64,000 nt of DNA from Chloroflexota bacterium (GCA_018662365.1 JABJGH010000065.1:24154-88153); one strand, 5' to 3'; counted from the first letter of the stretch, positions 50,699 through 62,025 are shown. Made by a program: numbers and translations. The notes: generated by a model from the sequence alone, not told the origin.

Positions 50699-51094
50699 CT
50701 ATACTCTTCGTTTCTTTGGTGGTCGGCAACCATTATGAGGTACCGGAGTCACATCTTCAATTGACTTCACCTTCAAACCCATTGACTGAACCTTGCGGAT
50801 CGCAGACTCACGACCAGGGCCAGGGCCTTTCACAAAAAGATCTACTTCCTTAATACCCATATCTTGTGCAACTTTTACTGCTTTTTCTGTTGCCAGGGTA
50901 GCTGCAAAGGGAGTACTTTTTCGAGAGCCCTTAAAACCAACACCTCCACCACTTGCCCAGGTCAATGTATTTCCCTGATTATCAGTGATGTTGATGATCG
51001 TATTATTAAATGTTGAATAAATATGAACTTGTCCTGAGGACAAAGTTCGTTTTGCTTTACGTGAACCACTTCGAGAACGACCAGTACGTGCCAT
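50699..51094 (-). CDS. rpsK: 30S ribosomal protein S11
   Basis: [38 protein letters not shown]. Confidence 0.97.
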   Translation of the reverse strand: MARTGRSRSGSRKAKRTLSSGQVHIYSTFNNTIINITDNQGNTLTWASGGGVGFKGSRKSTPFAATLATEKAVKVAQDMGIKEVDLFVKGPGPGRESAIRKVQSMGLKVKSIEDVTPVPHNGCRPPKKRRV

Positions 51095-51135
51095 AATTCC
51101 TCTTTTTAAAATCTCAGATTAATAAGTCAGACAGA

Positions 51136-51522
51136 TTATGTCTTTGTAGCGCCACGGCGACGGCCACGACCTGCGACTGTCTTCTTCGGGCCTTTGCGGG
51201 TGCGTGCATTTGTTTTAGTACGCTGTCCACGCAAAGGCAGGTTTCGGCGGTGGCGCATGCCTCGATAACTACCAATTTCCATTAACCGTTTGATGTTCAT
51301 TTGCGTCTCTCGGCGCAAGTCACCCTCAACAGTTAAGTTATTGATTTGTTCACGAAGTGAGGCAACCTCAGTATCGGTGAGGTCTTTCACTCGTGTATCT
51401 GGATTTACCTTCGCGGCGGCCAATATATTATGTGAAGTTTTTAATCCAACTCCAAAAATATAGGTCAAGCCAATTTCTACACGTTTATTTCTCGGTAGGT
51501 CAACGCCTTCAATACGTGCCAT
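51136..51522 (-). CDS. rpsM: 30S ribosomal protein S13
   Basis: [52 protein letters not shown]. Confidence 0.97.
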   Translation of the reverse strand: MARIEGVDLPRNKRVEIGLTYIFGVGLKTSHNILAAAKVNPDTRVKDLTDTEVASLREQINNLTVEGDLRRETQMNIKRLMEIGSYRGMRHRRNLPLRGQRTKTNARTRKGPKKTVAGRGRRRGATKT

Positions 51523-51531
51523 AATTCCTCT

Positions 51532-51645
51532 CTAACCTTGTCTCTGTTTATGTTTTTTATTTTCGCAAATCACAAAAAGTACACCTTTTCGGCGAACAAA
51601 TTTACATTTTGCGCATCTTTTTCTTACTGAAGATGAAACCTTCAT
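51532..51645 (-). CDS. rpmJ: 50S ribosomal protein L36 (37 aa, zinc-binding form), absent from the ORF track
   Basis: Reverse complement translates [37 protein letters not shown]. Confidence 0.96.
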   Translation of the reverse strand: MKVSSSVRKRCAKCKFVRRKGVLFVICENKKHKQRQG

Positions 51646-51739
51646 CTACTAACTCCTTTAGCTTCAAACCTGCAAGCCAAAACACCTGATTATACTTGCT
51701 GTTTTTCTATTCGTCCAGGTCTAATTGAGCAAGTGCTCA

Positions 51740-52510
51740 TTAAACTTGGGTCAGGATCAATGGTTTTCCCTCGGTAACAGCCACCGAATGTTCATAATGG
51801 GCTGTATGCGAGCCATCAATAGAAACAACTGTCCATTGATCGGACAACACTTTGGTTCTGGGAGTTCCAACCAAAACCATCGGTTCTAGGGCAATCGTGA
51901 GCCCAGGTCGAAGTACCATTCCTCTCCCTGGAAGCCCATAATTTGGAACTTGCGGACCCTCATGCATTGTCCGTCCTACGCCATGTCCAGTGTATTCGCG
52001 AGGGACATGATAACCAAAACTTTCAACATACTCTTGTATGGCTGCAGAAACATCACCAACTCTGTTACCAGCCAACATTTTACTGATTCCAATCTCTAAA
52101 GATTTCTCGGTCACTTCCAGAAGTTGTTTGACTTCCTTAGAAACCTCACCAACACCCACTGAAAATGCGGAGTCAGCAACAAATCCTTGATAGATCGTGC
52201 CACAGTCGATCGAAACCAGATCGCCCTCTTTTACGGTTCTGGCACTTGGTAAACCATGTACCATTTCCTCATTAAGACAGGCATTGATCGTACCCGGATA
52301 AGGAGTCGGGCCAGGATATCCCAGAAATGCTGGAATTGCCTCATGATCTCTGATCACAGTCTCTGCGATCTTATCCAGTACCGCAGTACTCACACCTGGG
52401 CGAATCGCTTCCCGCACAGCTTTGAGTGCTAGGGCATTAATTCGTCCAGCTGCCTGCATGATCTCGATCTCAGGTTGGCTTTTGATAACTACATTTCGTT
52501 CCCAAGCCAT
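51740..52510 (-). CDS. map: Methionine aminopeptidase type I
   Basis: NEEMVHGLPS; SIDCGTIYQGFVADSAFSVGV; GHGVGRTMHEGPQVPNYG. Confidence 0.96.
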   Translation of the reverse strand: MAWERNVVIKSQPEIEIMQAAGRINALALKAVREAIRPGVSTAVLDKIAETVIRDHEAIPAFLGYPGPTPYPGTINACLNEEMVHGLPSARTVKEGDLVSIDCGTIYQGFVADSAFSVGVGEVSKEVKQLLEVTEKSLEIGISKMLAGNRVGDVSAAIQEYVESFGYHVPREYTGHGVGRTMHEGPQVPNYGLPGRGMVLRPGLTIALEPMVLVGTPRTKVLSDQWTVVSIDGSHTAHYEHSVAVTEGKPLILTQV

Positions 52511-52513
52511 ATT

Positions 52514-53176
52514 TTAAAGTTCTTCCATGAATTGCAGCGCTAACACCAACTCTTTTGCTACGTTTTCAATTTTTCTAGCGCCATTGATATCTTTTAGCAC
52601 ACCTGTGGAACGGTAATGCTCGATCAATGGGGATGTCTGTTCTAAATAAACCGCAATCCGGTTCTTTACCGTCTCTGGTTTATCATCATCTCTCTGGTAA
52701 AGTTCAGAACCATCAAAATCACAGATTCCCTCTTCTTTTGGTGGGTTGAATTTATCATTAAAGATATGTCCCTGATCTTTACATGTCCATCTGCTCGATA
52801 GACGCTCGATCAAATACTCATCCTTCACCAAAATAAAAGGTACAAGATCCACCTTGCCATCAAACTCAGCCAACATTTTGTCCAAGGCTTCCGCTTGTCC
52901 GGGTGTCCGGGGGAAACCGTCCAATATCGCACCGTTTTTGCAATCCGGTCTAGAAAGTCTATCCCGGATCAAAGCAATCGTGACATCATCAGGAACCAGC
53001 TCGCCCCTATTCATATAAGAGTCTGCATGCTTCCCAAGTTCCGTTTCATTTTTAATGTTCTCCCGGAAGATGTCTCCCGATGAAACATGAGGTAAATTCA
53101 TGTTTTCACTCAGGATCTCAGCCTGGGTTCCTTTTCCAGCACCAGGGGCGCCCAAAATTACAATGTAGATTGGCAT
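52514..53176 (-). CDS. adk: Adenylate kinase
   Basis: GAPGAGKGTQAEIL; HVSSGDIFREN; DGFPRTPGQAEALD. Confidence 0.96.
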   Translation of the reverse strand: MPIYIVILGAPGAGKGTQAEILSENMNLPHVSSGDIFRENIKNETELGKHADSYMNRGELVPDDVTIALIRDRLSRPDCKNGAILDGFPRTPGQAEALDKMLAEFDGKVDLVPFILVKDEYLIERLSSRWTCKDQGHIFNDKFNPPKEEGICDFDGSELYQRDDDKPETVKNRIAVYLEQTSPLIEHYRSTGVLKDINGARKIENVAKELVLALQFMEEL

Positions 53177-53195
53177 AATCGACCAACCCCTTTCT

Positions 53196-54542
53196 TTATT
53201 TCACTAAAAGTGTATCGTCGTAACCGTGCAATTTTAGCTCGGCATCGATGTTTAGGAAGGTATCTCGGACCACACCCACTACGATCAATAGACCGGAAGA
53301 GTTGATCAAAAATCCTGAATTACCCGGTAACCGCAAGGCTGGGATTGCTAACGTTGCCAAATAAGGTAATACGGCAACGACTCCCAAGAAAAGCGCGCCA
53401 GGTAGTGTGATACGGCTTTGGACTCGACCCAAATATTCTTGGGTGGCATTCCCCGGTCGCACATTACCGATCTTTGCACCTGAACGCTTTAAGTTATCAC
53501 CATAATTCTGCTGTTGAAACAACACATTCGTATAGAAGAATGCAAACGCAATGACCATGATGAAGTAGAACACCCAATATAAATTACTCTGAGCACCAAA
53601 CACATTGGTTACTGTGATCGCAAAATTCTGCACCCATTCAGTCTCAGAATCTTGAAACAAACCAGCCAAGATCGCCGGGAAGGACAAAATTGCCTGGGCA
53701 AAGATCAGTGGGATCATACCGGACATATTGACCATCAAAGGCAAGTTACCCTTCACAGGCATCGCCATTCGATTTCCAACTCGTCGTCCAGGGTACATCA
53801 CAGGTACATTTCTACGTCCCTGCTGTACAAAAACGATCACGAATATCATCGCCAAGGTGATTAGGATCAACGAAATAATACCGACTACGCGGGATTCCGG
53901 GTTGCTCCATAATTGGATATAAGTAGAAGGCAATTGAGAGATAATACCTGCGAAAATGATCAAGGATAAACCTTGTCCACGGATACCATGCTCTGAAATC
54001 AACTCACCCATCCAAATCGCAAACATCGTCCCAGCAGTCATCACCGCTAACACAGTGACAGAACTTAGAATATTTCCTTCGGTAAAACCGAAACCTGGGA
54101 TAATCGGAAGACCACCCAAAGAAGAAAAGATCCTGATCTGACCATATGCCTGTAAGGCTGCCATCACAACTGCTAAATAATAGGTTCTTTTTTCTTGCCA
54201 CTTTCGAGCTTCTCGGGGATCATCTTCCATGCGAGCTTGCCATGCAGGGATGATCGGAGTAAGCAATTGAATAATAATCTGGGCAGTAATATATGGATAT
54301 ACACCCATCGCCAAAACAGAGAAGTTGCTCACTGTTCCACCTGAGATCATATTGATCAGGTTGACCAGATTAGAACCTGCCCCACCACTATTCATCAATT
54401 GATCTAAGGCAGCATTATCGACGCCGGGTACACGGACATGTGAAACAAATCTATATAAGATCAACAAACCAATCGAAAATAATAACTTTCTTCGAAGGTC
54501 AGGGGTTGTCCATAAATAGCGCCAACCTGAACGTTGTTTCAT
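53196..54542 (-). CDS. secY: Preprotein translocase subunit SecY
   Basis: Multi-TM; FSVLAMGVYPYITAQIIIQLL; YPGRRVGNRMAMPVKGN. Confidence 0.97.
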   Translation of the reverse strand: MKQRSGWRYLWTTPDLRRKLLFSIGLLILYRFVSHVRVPGVDNAALDQLMNSGGAGSNLVNLINMISGGTVSNFSVLAMGVYPYITAQIIIQLLTPIIPAWQARMEDDPREARKWQEKRTYYLAVVMAALQAYGQIRIFSSLGGLPIIPGFGFTEGNILSSVTVLAVMTAGTMFAIWMGELISEHGIRGQGLSLIIFAGIISQLPSTYIQLWSNPESRVVGIISLILITLAMIFVIVFVQQGRRNVPVMYPGRRVGNRMAMPVKGNLPLMVNMSGMIPLIFAQAILSFPAILAGLFQDSETEWVQNFAITVTNVFGAQSNLYWVFYFIMVIAFAFFYTNVLFQQQNYGDNLKRSGAKIGNVRPGNATQEYLGRVQSRITLPGALFLGVVAVLPYLATLAIPALRLPGNSGFLINSSGLLIVVGVVRDTFLNIDAELKLHGYDDTLLVK

Positions 54543-54570
54543 TAATATTGCTCCTTAATGCAATTCCAGA

Positions 54571-55017
54571 CTATTCAATGATCTCTACTGTGCCACCAGC
54601 AGCTTCGATCTTGCTGCGAGCACCAGCAGTTACTCGGTGCACTTGGACAGTATACGCTTTCTTTACATCACCCCTTCCCATAATGACTACTGGGCGTTCG
54701 GGTTTTCGAAGTAAGCGGGCTGCGTCCAAAGTTTCAGGATTTACCTTTGCTTTGGCTCGGAAACCTTCTAATTGGTCCAGATTGATTTCATTATAGATTG
54801 TCTGATTCGGGGGCGTGAATCCACGCTTGAATGGCAATCGCCGGAAGAATGGTAAGTTTCCACCTTCCCGATACAACTTACCACCGGATCCAGAGCGTGC
54901 GCCATATCCCTTGGTACCACGGCCGGCAGTTTTACCGCCCTTTCCGCCTGTACCTCGAGCGACACGAATTCTCTTTTGTTTTTTACCTTCGTTAGGTTTC
55001 AGATCGTGTAAATCCAT
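54571..55017 (-). CDS. rplO: 50S ribosomal protein L15
   Basis: LHDLKPNEGKKQKRIRVARGTGGKGGKTAGRGTKG. Confidence 0.96.
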   Translation of the reverse strand: MDLHDLKPNEGKKQKRIRVARGTGGKGGKTAGRGTKGYGARSGSGGKLYREGGNLPFFRRLPFKRGFTPPNQTIYNEINLDQLEGFRAKAKVNPETLDAARLLRKPERPVVIMGRGDVKKAYTVQVHRVTAGARSKIEAAGGTVEIIE

Positions 55018-55029
55018 ATCCTAGTACCT

Positions 55030-55218
55030 CTATTCTTCGACTTTCAACATGTGACTAACTTTGGCGATCATGCCACGAATCACATCAGAGTCTACATGAG
55101 TAACAGTTTGGTTCATTTTACGCAGGCCTAATGCCTTCACTGTCCCTTTTTGGCGTTCGTTATAACCAATCGGACTTTTCACCAAAGTGATTTTGATTTC
55201 TTTTTTCTTCTTAGCCAC
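55030..55218 (-). CDS. rpmD: 50S ribosomal protein L30
   Basis: [32 protein letters not shown]. Confidence 0.95.
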   Translation of the reverse strand: MAKKKKEIKITLVKSPIGYNERQKGTVKALGLRKMNQTVTHVDSDVIRGMIAKVSHMLKVEE

Positions 55219-55741
55219 GGCTTTTTCGCTCCCAGAAGGGCATCAGATCTTCGGCTTTTTTACCTCTGATCATAGCCTGATCTTCAACGGACTTCAAATT
55301 ATCGAGTGCTTTCATGGTTGCAGAAACAATATTGAGCACATTCGCACTACCCATTGATTTTGTTAAAATATCCTGCACACCAACCGCCTGCATCACCGCA
55401 CGTACACCACCACCAGCAATTACACCGGTTCCAGGAGATGCGGGGCGCAAAATAACCTTTGCACCAGCAACTTTCCCGATGATCTCATGAGGAATGGTTC
55501 CCTTAAAAAGGTTCATTCGGCGCATGTCTTTTTTGGCACGATCAGAGGCTTTTCGAATTGCATCTGGTACAGTTCGGGCTTTGCCCATTCCCATACCCAC
55601 TCGGCCAGCCTTATCTCCTACTACCACTGTGACACGGAAGCCGAATCTTCGACCACCTTTTACAACTTTAGCCACACGAGTAATATCGATTGTCTTTTCT
55701 TCAAATTCTTGTTCGGATTCTTGTCCTCGATATTCTGTCAT
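55211..55741 (-). CDS. rpsE: 30S ribosomal protein S5
   Basis: [64 protein letters not shown]. Confidence 0.97.
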   Translation of the reverse strand: MTEYRGQESEQEFEEKTIDITRVAKVVKGGRRFGFRVTVVVGDKAGRVGMGMGKARTVPDAIRKASDRAKKDMRRMNLFKGTIPHEIIGKVAGAKVILRPASPGTGVIAGGGVRAVMQAVGVQDILTKSMGSANVLNIVSATMKALDNLKSVEDQAMIRGKKAEDLMPFWERKSRG

Positions 55742-55755
55742 TTTTTTCTCCTAAC

Positions 55756-56121
55756 CTAGAATTCTAGGCCGCCTTCTCTGGCGCCTTCGGCCAATGATTT
55801 TACCCGACCAATATACCTGTATCCACCGCGGTCAAATACTACTTGGGTCACACCCTGAGTTTTAGCTCGATCAGCAATTGCTTCACCAACTAATTTTGCT
55901 TGCTCAGTCTTATTTTTCCCTTTCATCTTTCCACGAAGGTCTTTGTCAACTGTAGATGCAGAAGCTAAGGTAACTCCTTCTTCATCATTGATTACTTGAA
56001 CATAAATATCATTCAGGCTGCGGAAAACGTTTAATCGAGGACGTTCCGGCATACCGTGAATTGTTTTGCGCACACGTTTATGTCTGCGTTTTCGAGCTAA
56101 TGCACGAGTTGTTTTAGCCAT
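55756..56121 (-). CDS. rplR: 50S ribosomal protein L18
   Basis: [57 protein letters not shown]. Confidence 0.96.
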   Translation of the reverse strand: MAKTTRALARKRRHKRVRKTIHGMPERPRLNVFRSLNDIYVQVINDEEGVTLASASTVDKDLRGKMKGKNKTEQAKLVGEAIADRAKTQGVTQVVFDRGGYRYIGRVKSLAEGAREGGLEF

Positions 56122-56130
56122 ATATCACCT

Positions 56131-56676
56131 CTACGCAGCCGCGCCAGATTTACCAGCTTTACGTTTCACGAATTCATCCCGATATCGAATACCTTTCCCT
56201 TTATAAGGTTCAGGCGGTCGGGTTTTTCGAATAACTGCTGAGATCTGACCCACGACTTGTTTGTCAATTCCTGCAACACGAATTAAATTGTTACGCTCTA
56301 GCACTTCAAACGTCGTCCCTTCAGGGGGTTCCATTTCAATTGGATGAGAATAACCAACATTTAATACAATATTTTTTCCTTTCATTTCAGCACGATAACC
56401 AACGCCATGAATTTCAAGAAATTTCTCAAATCCATCAGTTACACCTGTGACCATGTTCTGAATGACAGCACGTGTTGTCCCATACATAGCACGGGAGAAC
56501 TTTTCATCAGATTTAGGAGTAACAACTACTCCCTCTTCTTCTTTCTTTATTTCTACGACCGCTGGAAAAGTATGAGATAACTCACCTTTTGTTCCCTTGA
56601 CCTTAACATGAGTACCCTTAATCTCGATACTCACGCCGTCAGGGATCACCACCGGCATTCGTCCAATTCTAGACAT
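56131..56676 (-). CDS. rplF: 50S ribosomal protein L6
   Basis: MSRIGRMPVVIPDGV; RPPEPYKGKGIRYRDEFVKRKAGK. Confidence 0.97.
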   Translation of the reverse strand: MSRIGRMPVVIPDGVSIEIKGTHVKVKGTKGELSHTFPAVVEIKKEEEGVVVTPKSDEKFSRAMYGTTRAVIQNMVTGVTDGFEKFLEIHGVGYRAEMKGKNIVLNVGYSHPIEMEPPEGTTFEVLERNNLIRVAGIDKQVVGQISAVIRKTRPPEPYKGKGIRYRDEFVKRKAGKSGAAA

Positions 56677-56706
56677 CTTTACTTACCTCCATCAGGTTCT
56701 TGCAGG

Positions 56707-57120
56707 TTACCATACCTTACAGATGACCTCGCCGCCGACACCAACTTGGCGGGCCCTGCGGCCTGTCATCACGCCTTTGGGAGTGGAAATAATTGCCACA
56801 CCCATGCCCGACAACACCCAGGGGATCTGGTTATTTTTTGCATATACTCGGCGTCCAGGTCGGCTAATTCTTTCTAGACCTGTGATCACCGCGCGGCGTG
56901 TGCGTCTTTCACCAACATATTTCAATCGCACACGCAGTACTTTATGTGTCGGGGTCTCCCCATCGACAACTTCAAAGTCCTCAATATAACCTTCTTCCTT
57001 CAATATCCCTGCAACCGATACTTTTAACTTGGAGTTTGGCATGGCAACCTGCGGTTTTCCAGCCATGACTCCATTACGGATGCGGGTCAACAGATCAGCA
57101 ATTGGATCACTATAGCTCAT
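56707..57120 (-). CDS. rpsH: 30S ribosomal protein S8
   Basis: DPIADLLTRIRNGVMA; VISTPKGVMTGRRARQVGVGGEVICKVW-type C-terminus. Confidence 0.97.
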   Translation of the reverse strand: MSYSDPIADLLTRIRNGVMAGKPQVAMPNSKLKVSVAGILKEEGYIEDFEVVDGETPTHKVLRVRLKYVGERRTRRAVITGLERISRPGRRVYAKNNQIPWVLSGMGVAIISTPKGVMTGRRARQVGVGGEVICKVW

Positions 57121-57137
57121 AATATCTCCTTAACCCG

Positions 57138-57320
57138 TTACCAGGAAGACTTCACAACGCCAGGAATCTTTCCGTCAAGAGCGTACTCTCTAAAGCAGAT
57201 TCTACAAAGGCCAAATCGACGCATATAACCTCGAGGACGGCCACATTTTCTACAGCGGTTCCGAACTCGACCTTTATATTTTCGTCTTGTTTCACGGACA
57301 ACCATACTTTTCTTAGCCAT
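57138..57320 (-). CDS. rpsN: 30S ribosomal protein S14 type Z (zinc-binding)
   Basis: [40 protein letters not shown], two CxxC motifs. Confidence 0.97.
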   Translation of the reverse strand: MAKKSMVVRETRRKYKGRVRNRCRKCGRPRGYMRRFGLCRICFREYALDGKIPGVVKSSW

Positions 57321-57323
57321 AAT

Positions 57324-57872
57324 TTATCCTTCACTCTTGAATGGCATACCGAGTAAACGTAATAATTCTCGGCCATGTTCATCAGTTTCCGCTGTGGTTA
57401 CCACGGTAACCTCAAACCCACGGATTTTGTCGATCTTGTCATACTCGATTTCTGGGAAAACCAACTGCTCACGGAAACCAAGGGTGTAATTCCCTCGACC
57501 ATCGAACGAGTTAGGATTCACACCACGAAAGTCACGTACACGTGGCAATGCGATGCTCATTAATCGGTCTAAGAAAGACCACATGCGTTCGCCGCGCAAG
57601 GTAACTTTAGTACCAATTGAGCGGCCTTCGCGTAATTTGAAATTTGCAATGCTTTTTCGAGCCTTGATTACCAAAGGCTTCTGGCCAGCGATCTTTGTAA
57701 GATCAACTACGGCAGCATCTAATGCCTTCGCGTTTTCAATTGCCTCACCCACGCCAATGTTCAGCACTACCTTCTCTAGTCGAGGTACTTGCATCACACT
57801 GTCCAGGTTCAGTTCTTTTACCAAAGCAGGGACAATTTCTTTTCGATAGCGTTCTTTGAGTCTACTACCCAT
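57324..57872 (-). CDS. rplE: 50S ribosomal protein L5
   Basis: [53 protein letters not shown]. Confidence 0.97.
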   Translation of the reverse strand: MGSRLKERYRKEIVPALVKELNLDSVMQVPRLEKVVLNIGVGEAIENAKALDAAVVDLTKIAGQKPLVIKARKSIANFKLREGRSIGTKVTLRGERMWSFLDRLMSIALPRVRDFRGVNPNSFDGRGNYTLGFREQLVFPEIEYDKIDKIRGFEVTVVTTAETDEHGRELLRLLGMPFKSEG

Positions 57873-57889
57873 CTTCTACTCCACCTATC

Positions 57890-58228
57890 CTATTCAATCT
57901 CAGCTTCGCAAGATCGGCACACTCGAAACGGTTCACCATCTTCGTCTCTGGATGTTCCCACCCGTGTGATTTCATTGCAGCTGGGGCAAACCAACATCAC
58001 ATTTGAAAGATCAATTGGAGCTTCAAATTCAATGATGCCAGTCTCAAGTGTACGACCTTCCATTTGTTGCTGGCGTTGGTGCTTTTTACGCATATTTAGA
58101 CCTTGAATAACTACTCGCTTATTCTTAGGAAGCACTTTTATAACTTCACCGCGCTTTCCCTTGTCATCGCGTTTGCCAGTAATGATCTGGACCGTATCGC
58201 CTTTGCGAATTTTCATTTTCGATTTCAT
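57890..58228 (-). CDS. rplX: 50S ribosomal protein L24
   Basis: MKIRKGDTVQIITGKRDDKGKRGEVIKVLPKNKRVVIQGLNMRKKH. Confidence 0.96.
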   Translation of the reverse strand: MKSKMKIRKGDTVQIITGKRDDKGKRGEVIKVLPKNKRVVIQGLNMRKKHQRQQQMEGRTLETGIIEFEAPIDLSNVMLVCPSCNEITRVGTSRDEDGEPFRVCRSCEAEIE

Positions 58229-58243
58229 ACGATTACCTTCTTC

Positions 58244-58615
58244 CTAAAGAACCTCAGGTGCAAGCGAAACAATTCGCATAAACCCAAATTCTCGCAACTC
58301 ACGGGCAACAGGCCCGAAAATGCGTGTTCCTCTCGGATTTTTAGTTTCTGGATCAATGATCACAGCAGCATTGTCATCGAAGCGGATATAAGAGCCGTCT
58401 TCTCGACGCCATTCTTTGGCAGTCCGCACGATCACAGCCTTTACCACTTCACTCTTCTTCACAGTTCCATTAGGCGTAGCAGATTTTACTGTCGCAACGA
58501 CAATATCACCCACATGCCCATATCGCTTCACCGATCCACCCAAAACCTTGATCACCAAGATCTCTCGGGCGCCGGTGTTATCAGCAATTTTCATTCGTGA
58601 TTCAGTTTGGATCAT
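58244..58615 (-). CDS. rplN: 50S ribosomal protein L14
   Basis: [56 protein letters not shown]. Confidence 0.97.
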   Translation of the reverse strand: MIQTESRMKIADNTGAREILVIKVLGGSVKRYGHVGDIVVATVKSATPNGTVKKSEVVKAVIVRTAKEWRREDGSYIRFDDNAAVIIDPETKNPRGTRIFGPVARELREFGFMRIVSLAPEVL

Positions 58616-58618
58616 CGC

Positions 58619-58888
58619 TTAATCCTCTGCTAAAACTTCAGCGCGAACATTTCGTTTAAGAATTTCCTGAACGACCCAACGCTTTGTTTTTGAAATCGGT
58701 CTACTTTCCACAATCATGACTTCATCGCCAACTTGGCACTCTAATTCATCATGTGCTTTCACTGATTTCTTGCTTGTAATAACTTTTTGGTAAAGCGGAT
58801 GACGATATTTTCGTGTTAGCTGAACCGTAACAGTATTTTGCATTTTATTACTTAGAATGGTGCCAGTAATTCGTCTGCGAGTGTTCAT
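58619..58888 (-). CDS. rpsQ: 30S ribosomal protein S17
   Basis: RRRITGTILSNKMQNTVTVQLTRKYRHPLYQKVI; GDEVMIVESRPISKTKRWVVQEIL. Confidence 0.96.
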   Translation of the reverse strand: MNTRRRITGTILSNKMQNTVTVQLTRKYRHPLYQKVITSKKSVKAHDELECQVGDEVMIVESRPISKTKRWVVQEILKRNVRAEVLAED

Positions 58889-59097
58889 GCATCACCTTCA
58901 TTTTCTTCTGATTGCTTTAGTTCGCTGAGAATAGTCAGCATACGAGCAATTTTTCTTCTAGCGATCGAAAATCGAGTGTGATCTGATAACTCACCGGTTG
59001 TGAATTGAAAACGTAAACGCATCAATTCTTCTCGGCTTGCATCCAACTCTGCTTCGATCTCTTCAATAGTCATTTCGCGAATTTCAGCGGCTTTCAT
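58885..59097 (-). CDS. rpmC: 50S ribosomal protein L29
   Basis: EELMRLRFQFTTGELSDHTRFSIARRKIARMLTIL. Confidence 0.95.
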   Translation of the reverse strand: MKAAEIREMTIEEIEAELDASREELMRLRFQFTTGELSDHTRFSIARRKIARMLTILSELKQSEENEGDA

Positions 59098-59099
59098 GC

Positions 59100-59519
59100 T
59101 TAACCTCCATGACCTTGTGCAGCTACGATCTTGGTCTTTACGGAAAGTTTGTACATCGCCCGAGTCAATGCTTCTTTTGCAATATCATCTGGCATACCAC
59201 CAACTTCAAACATAATTCGACCCGGCTTGATCACTGCGGCCCAAAATTCTACATCACCCTTACCCTTACCCATGCGAGATTCTGCCGCACGTTTGGTAAT
59301 TGGTTTGTCTGGGAAAACACGAATCCATACACGGCCACGTCGATTTGTGGCACGTACGATCGCTCGACGGGCTGCTTCAAGCTGGCGGGCAGATACCCAT
59401 CCAGGCTCAAGAGCTTTCAAGCCCCATTCACCGAAATGTACGTCAGAACCGCGATAGGCTTTGCCTCTCATTCGGCCACGCATCTGCTTTCGGTATTTCA
59501 CACGTTTTGGCATTAACAT
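59100..59519 (-). CDS. rplP: 50S ribosomal protein L16
   Basis: [61 protein letters not shown]. Confidence 0.97.
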   Translation of the reverse strand: MLMPKRVKYRKQMRGRMRGKAYRGSDVHFGEWGLKALEPGWVSARQLEAARRAIVRATNRRGRVWIRVFPDKPITKRAAESRMGKGKGDVEFWAAVIKPGRIMFEVGGMPDDIAKEALTRAMYKLSVKTKIVAAQGHGG

Positions 59520-59546
59520 TGGTTCTACCTCTTAAAAAGCCCGGGT

Positions 59547-60227
59547 CTACTTAGTAACGTAAACGCCCTTAGTCTCTTCTAGATTATCTTCAACAGTTTC
59601 AGGCAAGATTTCGCCTTTATAAATCCAAACTTTAATTCCAACTGCACTATAAGTAGTCACAGCTCTATAGGTAGCAAAATCAATATCTGCACGTAAGGTA
59701 TGGAGAGGCACTCGACCTTCTCGAACCCAAACGGTGCGGGCCATATCGGCACCGCCCAATCGACCAGACACCTCAATTTTGGCGCCTTCACCACCTGCTC
59801 GCATCACCTGTTGTAAAGCTCTGCGAATTGCTCGGCGGTAACTAATTCGGCGTTCAATTTGGCTAGCGATGTTTACGGCCACCAAATAGGCATCCAAATC
59901 CGGTTCTTTAATTTCTTTGATTTGCAAATCGATCTGCTTACCAGCCAACTCTTCTAAAGCTTTACGTACTTTCTTTACATTCTCACCCTTACGGCCAATA
60001 AGCACGCCAGGTTTTGAAGTATGCACGTATATCTTTACATTTCCAGGAAAGCGCTCAATTTCGATCTTAGAAACGCCAGCTCGAGGCGACATTTCATGAA
60101 TCAGATCTCGAATAGCAAAATCTTGGTGGAGTTGATTTACATAATCTTCGCCTTCAGCATACCAACGACCGTCCCAGGTCTTATTGATCTTTAGACGAAA
60201 ACCAACAGGATGTACTTTACGTCCCAT
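59547..60227 (-). CDS. rpsC: 30S ribosomal protein S3
   Basis: MGRKVHPVGFRLKINKTWDGRWYA; GVLIGRKGENVKKVRKALEEL; SGRLGGADMARTVWVREGRVPLHTLRADIDFA. Confidence 0.97.
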   Translation of the reverse strand: MGRKVHPVGFRLKINKTWDGRWYAEGEDYVNQLHQDFAIRDLIHEMSPRAGVSKIEIERFPGNVKIYVHTSKPGVLIGRKGENVKKVRKALEELAGKQIDLQIKEIKEPDLDAYLVAVNIASQIERRISYRRAIRRALQQVMRAGGEGAKIEVSGRLGGADMARTVWVREGRVPLHTLRADIDFATYRAVTTYSAVGIKVWIYKGEILPETVEDNLEETKGVYVTK

Positions 60228-60244
60228 ATTATCTCCTGACCATC

Positions 60245-60589
60245 TTAGTTTTCACGTTCGCGCAAGATCACTGTGATGTGAGATGAACGGCGAAGCCAGG
60301 GTTTAAATCTACCCCGGGCTCCAAAACGTCGCCATTTGCGCGTTCGGCCTTCATCGGCAAAGATCTTGTAAATATATAAATCTTTTCGGCTGATGCTAAA
60401 GTTTTCTTCTGCATTGATCATCGCAGATCGAACAACTTTATAGACAGGCTTTGAGGCAAGCGGTTCCACAAACTGGAGTTGATCCAGCGCTTCTACCACA
60501 TCTTTCCCTCGAACCAAGTCGATCACCAAGCGTACTTTTTGTGCAGATACTTGTACCTGCTTCACACTTGCTTTAATATCAGTAGCCAT
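60245..60589 (-). CDS. rplV: 50S ribosomal protein L22
   Basis: VQVSAQKVRLVIDLVRGKDVVEALDQL; GARGRFKPWLRRSSHITVILRE. Confidence 0.95.
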   Translation of the reverse strand: MATDIKASVKQVQVSAQKVRLVIDLVRGKDVVEALDQLQFVEPLASKPVYKVVRSAMINAEENFSISRKDLYIYKIFADEGRTRKWRRFGARGRFKPWLRRSSHITVILREREN

Positions 60590-60599
60590 ATCTTAGCCT

Positions 60600-60869
60600 C
60601 TACCGTCTGGACTCGCGGATATGTCCGCGGAATGTTCGTGTGGGAGCAAATTCGCCCAAACGATGTCCAACCATGTTTTCAGTAATGTAGATCGGAACAT
60701 GGCGACGGCCATCATGTACTGCGATCGTATGCCCAACCATCTGGGGGAAGATCGTGCTAGCACGGCTCCAAGTACGAATTACTTTTTTCTCGCCACTTTC
60801 GTTCATGGCCACTATTCTTTTCAACAACTTTTGGGCTATAAATGGCCCTTTTTTTAATGATCGTCCCAT
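60600..60869 (-). CDS. rpsS: 30S ribosomal protein S19
   Basis: [72 protein letters not shown]. Confidence 0.97.
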   Translation of the reverse strand: MGRSLKKGPFIAQKLLKRIVAMNESGEKKVIRTWSRASTIFPQMVGHTIAVHDGRRHVPIYITENMVGHRLGEFAPTRTFRGHIRESRR

Positions 60870-60886
60870 ATTAGTACTCCAGGATC

Positions 60887-61723
60887 CTAGCGACGTTTCT
60901 TGCCACGGCGGCGGACAATGTATTTACCAGTCGTCTTATTTCGACGGGTCTTATAACCCAATGTGGGTTTACCCCACGGGGTCTTAGGCCCGGGCATACC
61001 GATTCCAGAACGTCCTTCACCACCACCATGAGGGTGATCATTAGGGTTCATTGCGGAACCACGAACTGCAGGGCGAATACCCATATGTCGTTTTCGTCCA
61101 GCTTTACCAAGTTTGATATTGCTATGATCAACATTTCCGATCTGACCAATGGTTGCGTAACATTCTTGGCGGATGAGTCTTACTTCACCCGATGGCAAAC
61201 GAATTTGGGCATAATCGCCCTCTTTCGCCATCAACTGAGCTGCAGCACCAGCGGAACGAACGATCTGTCCACCTCGACCAACTTTCATTTCAACATTATG
61301 GATCATTGTGCCGGTAGGAATATTTGAGATCGGCATGGCATTACCTGGTCGAATTTCTACATCTGGACCAGCAACAACCACATCGCCAACACCCACACCT
61401 AATGGAGCCAAAATATATCGTTTTTCACCGTCAGCATAATGTAACAAAGCCAATCTTGCTGTGCGGTTTGGATCATATTCGATCGCTGCAACTTTAGCAG
61501 GCACAGTATGTTTATTTCTTTTGAAATCAACTATTCTGATCTTACGTTTATGCCCACCACCTCGGTGACGAACAGTTACCCGACCATAATTATTTCTTCC
61601 GGCACTTTTGCGAAGGGGCTTGACCAATGCTTTCTCTGGTTTTGATTTTGTAATCTCTTCAAAGGTATAGCTGGTCATGTCCCGTCGGCCGGGAGATGTA
61701 GGTTTATATTTTTTGACTGCCAT
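60887..61723 (-). CDS. rplB: 50S ribosomal protein L2
   Basis: [71 protein letters not shown]. Confidence 0.97.
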   Translation of the reverse strand: MAVKKYKPTSPGRRDMTSYTFEEITKSKPEKALVKPLRKSAGRNNYGRVTVRHRGGGHKRKIRIVDFKRNKHTVPAKVAAIEYDPNRTARLALLHYADGEKRYILAPLGVGVGDVVVAGPDVEIRPGNAMPISNIPTGTMIHNVEMKVGRGGQIVRSAGAAAQLMAKEGDYAQIRLPSGEVRLIRQECYATIGQIGNVDHSNIKLGKAGRKRHMGIRPAVRGSAMNPNDHPHGGGEGRSGIGMPGPKTPWGKPTLGYKTRRNKTTGKYIVRRRGKKRR

Positions 61724-62025
61724 TATTGAACTCCCTCGAATACATCGATAGATTCACCAGGAGCGAGAGTAATAATCGCTTTTTTGTATGCTTTTCGGCG
61801 AGAAACTGTGCGTCGGCTGTTACCGGCTATTTTTCTTTTCGCTGGCATGTTGATCGTTCGTACTTTCTCAACCTGCACATTGAAAACTTGTTCCACAGCT
61901 TCTTTGATCATCGCTTTTGTCGCTTCTCTAGAAACCTCAAATACGACCTGGTTTAATGCGCCAGAGAGGTAACTTGATTTTTCAGTAACGATAGGACGCC
62001 GTAAAATATCATAAATATTTGTCAT
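61723..62025 (-). CDS. rplW: 50S ribosomal protein L23
   Basis: [59 protein letters not shown]. Confidence 0.96.
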   Translation of the reverse strand: MTNIYDILRRPIVTEKSSYLSGALNQVVFEVSREATKAMIKEAVEQVFNVQVEKVRTINMPAKRKIAGNSRRTVSRRKAYKKAIITLAPGESIDVFEGVQ

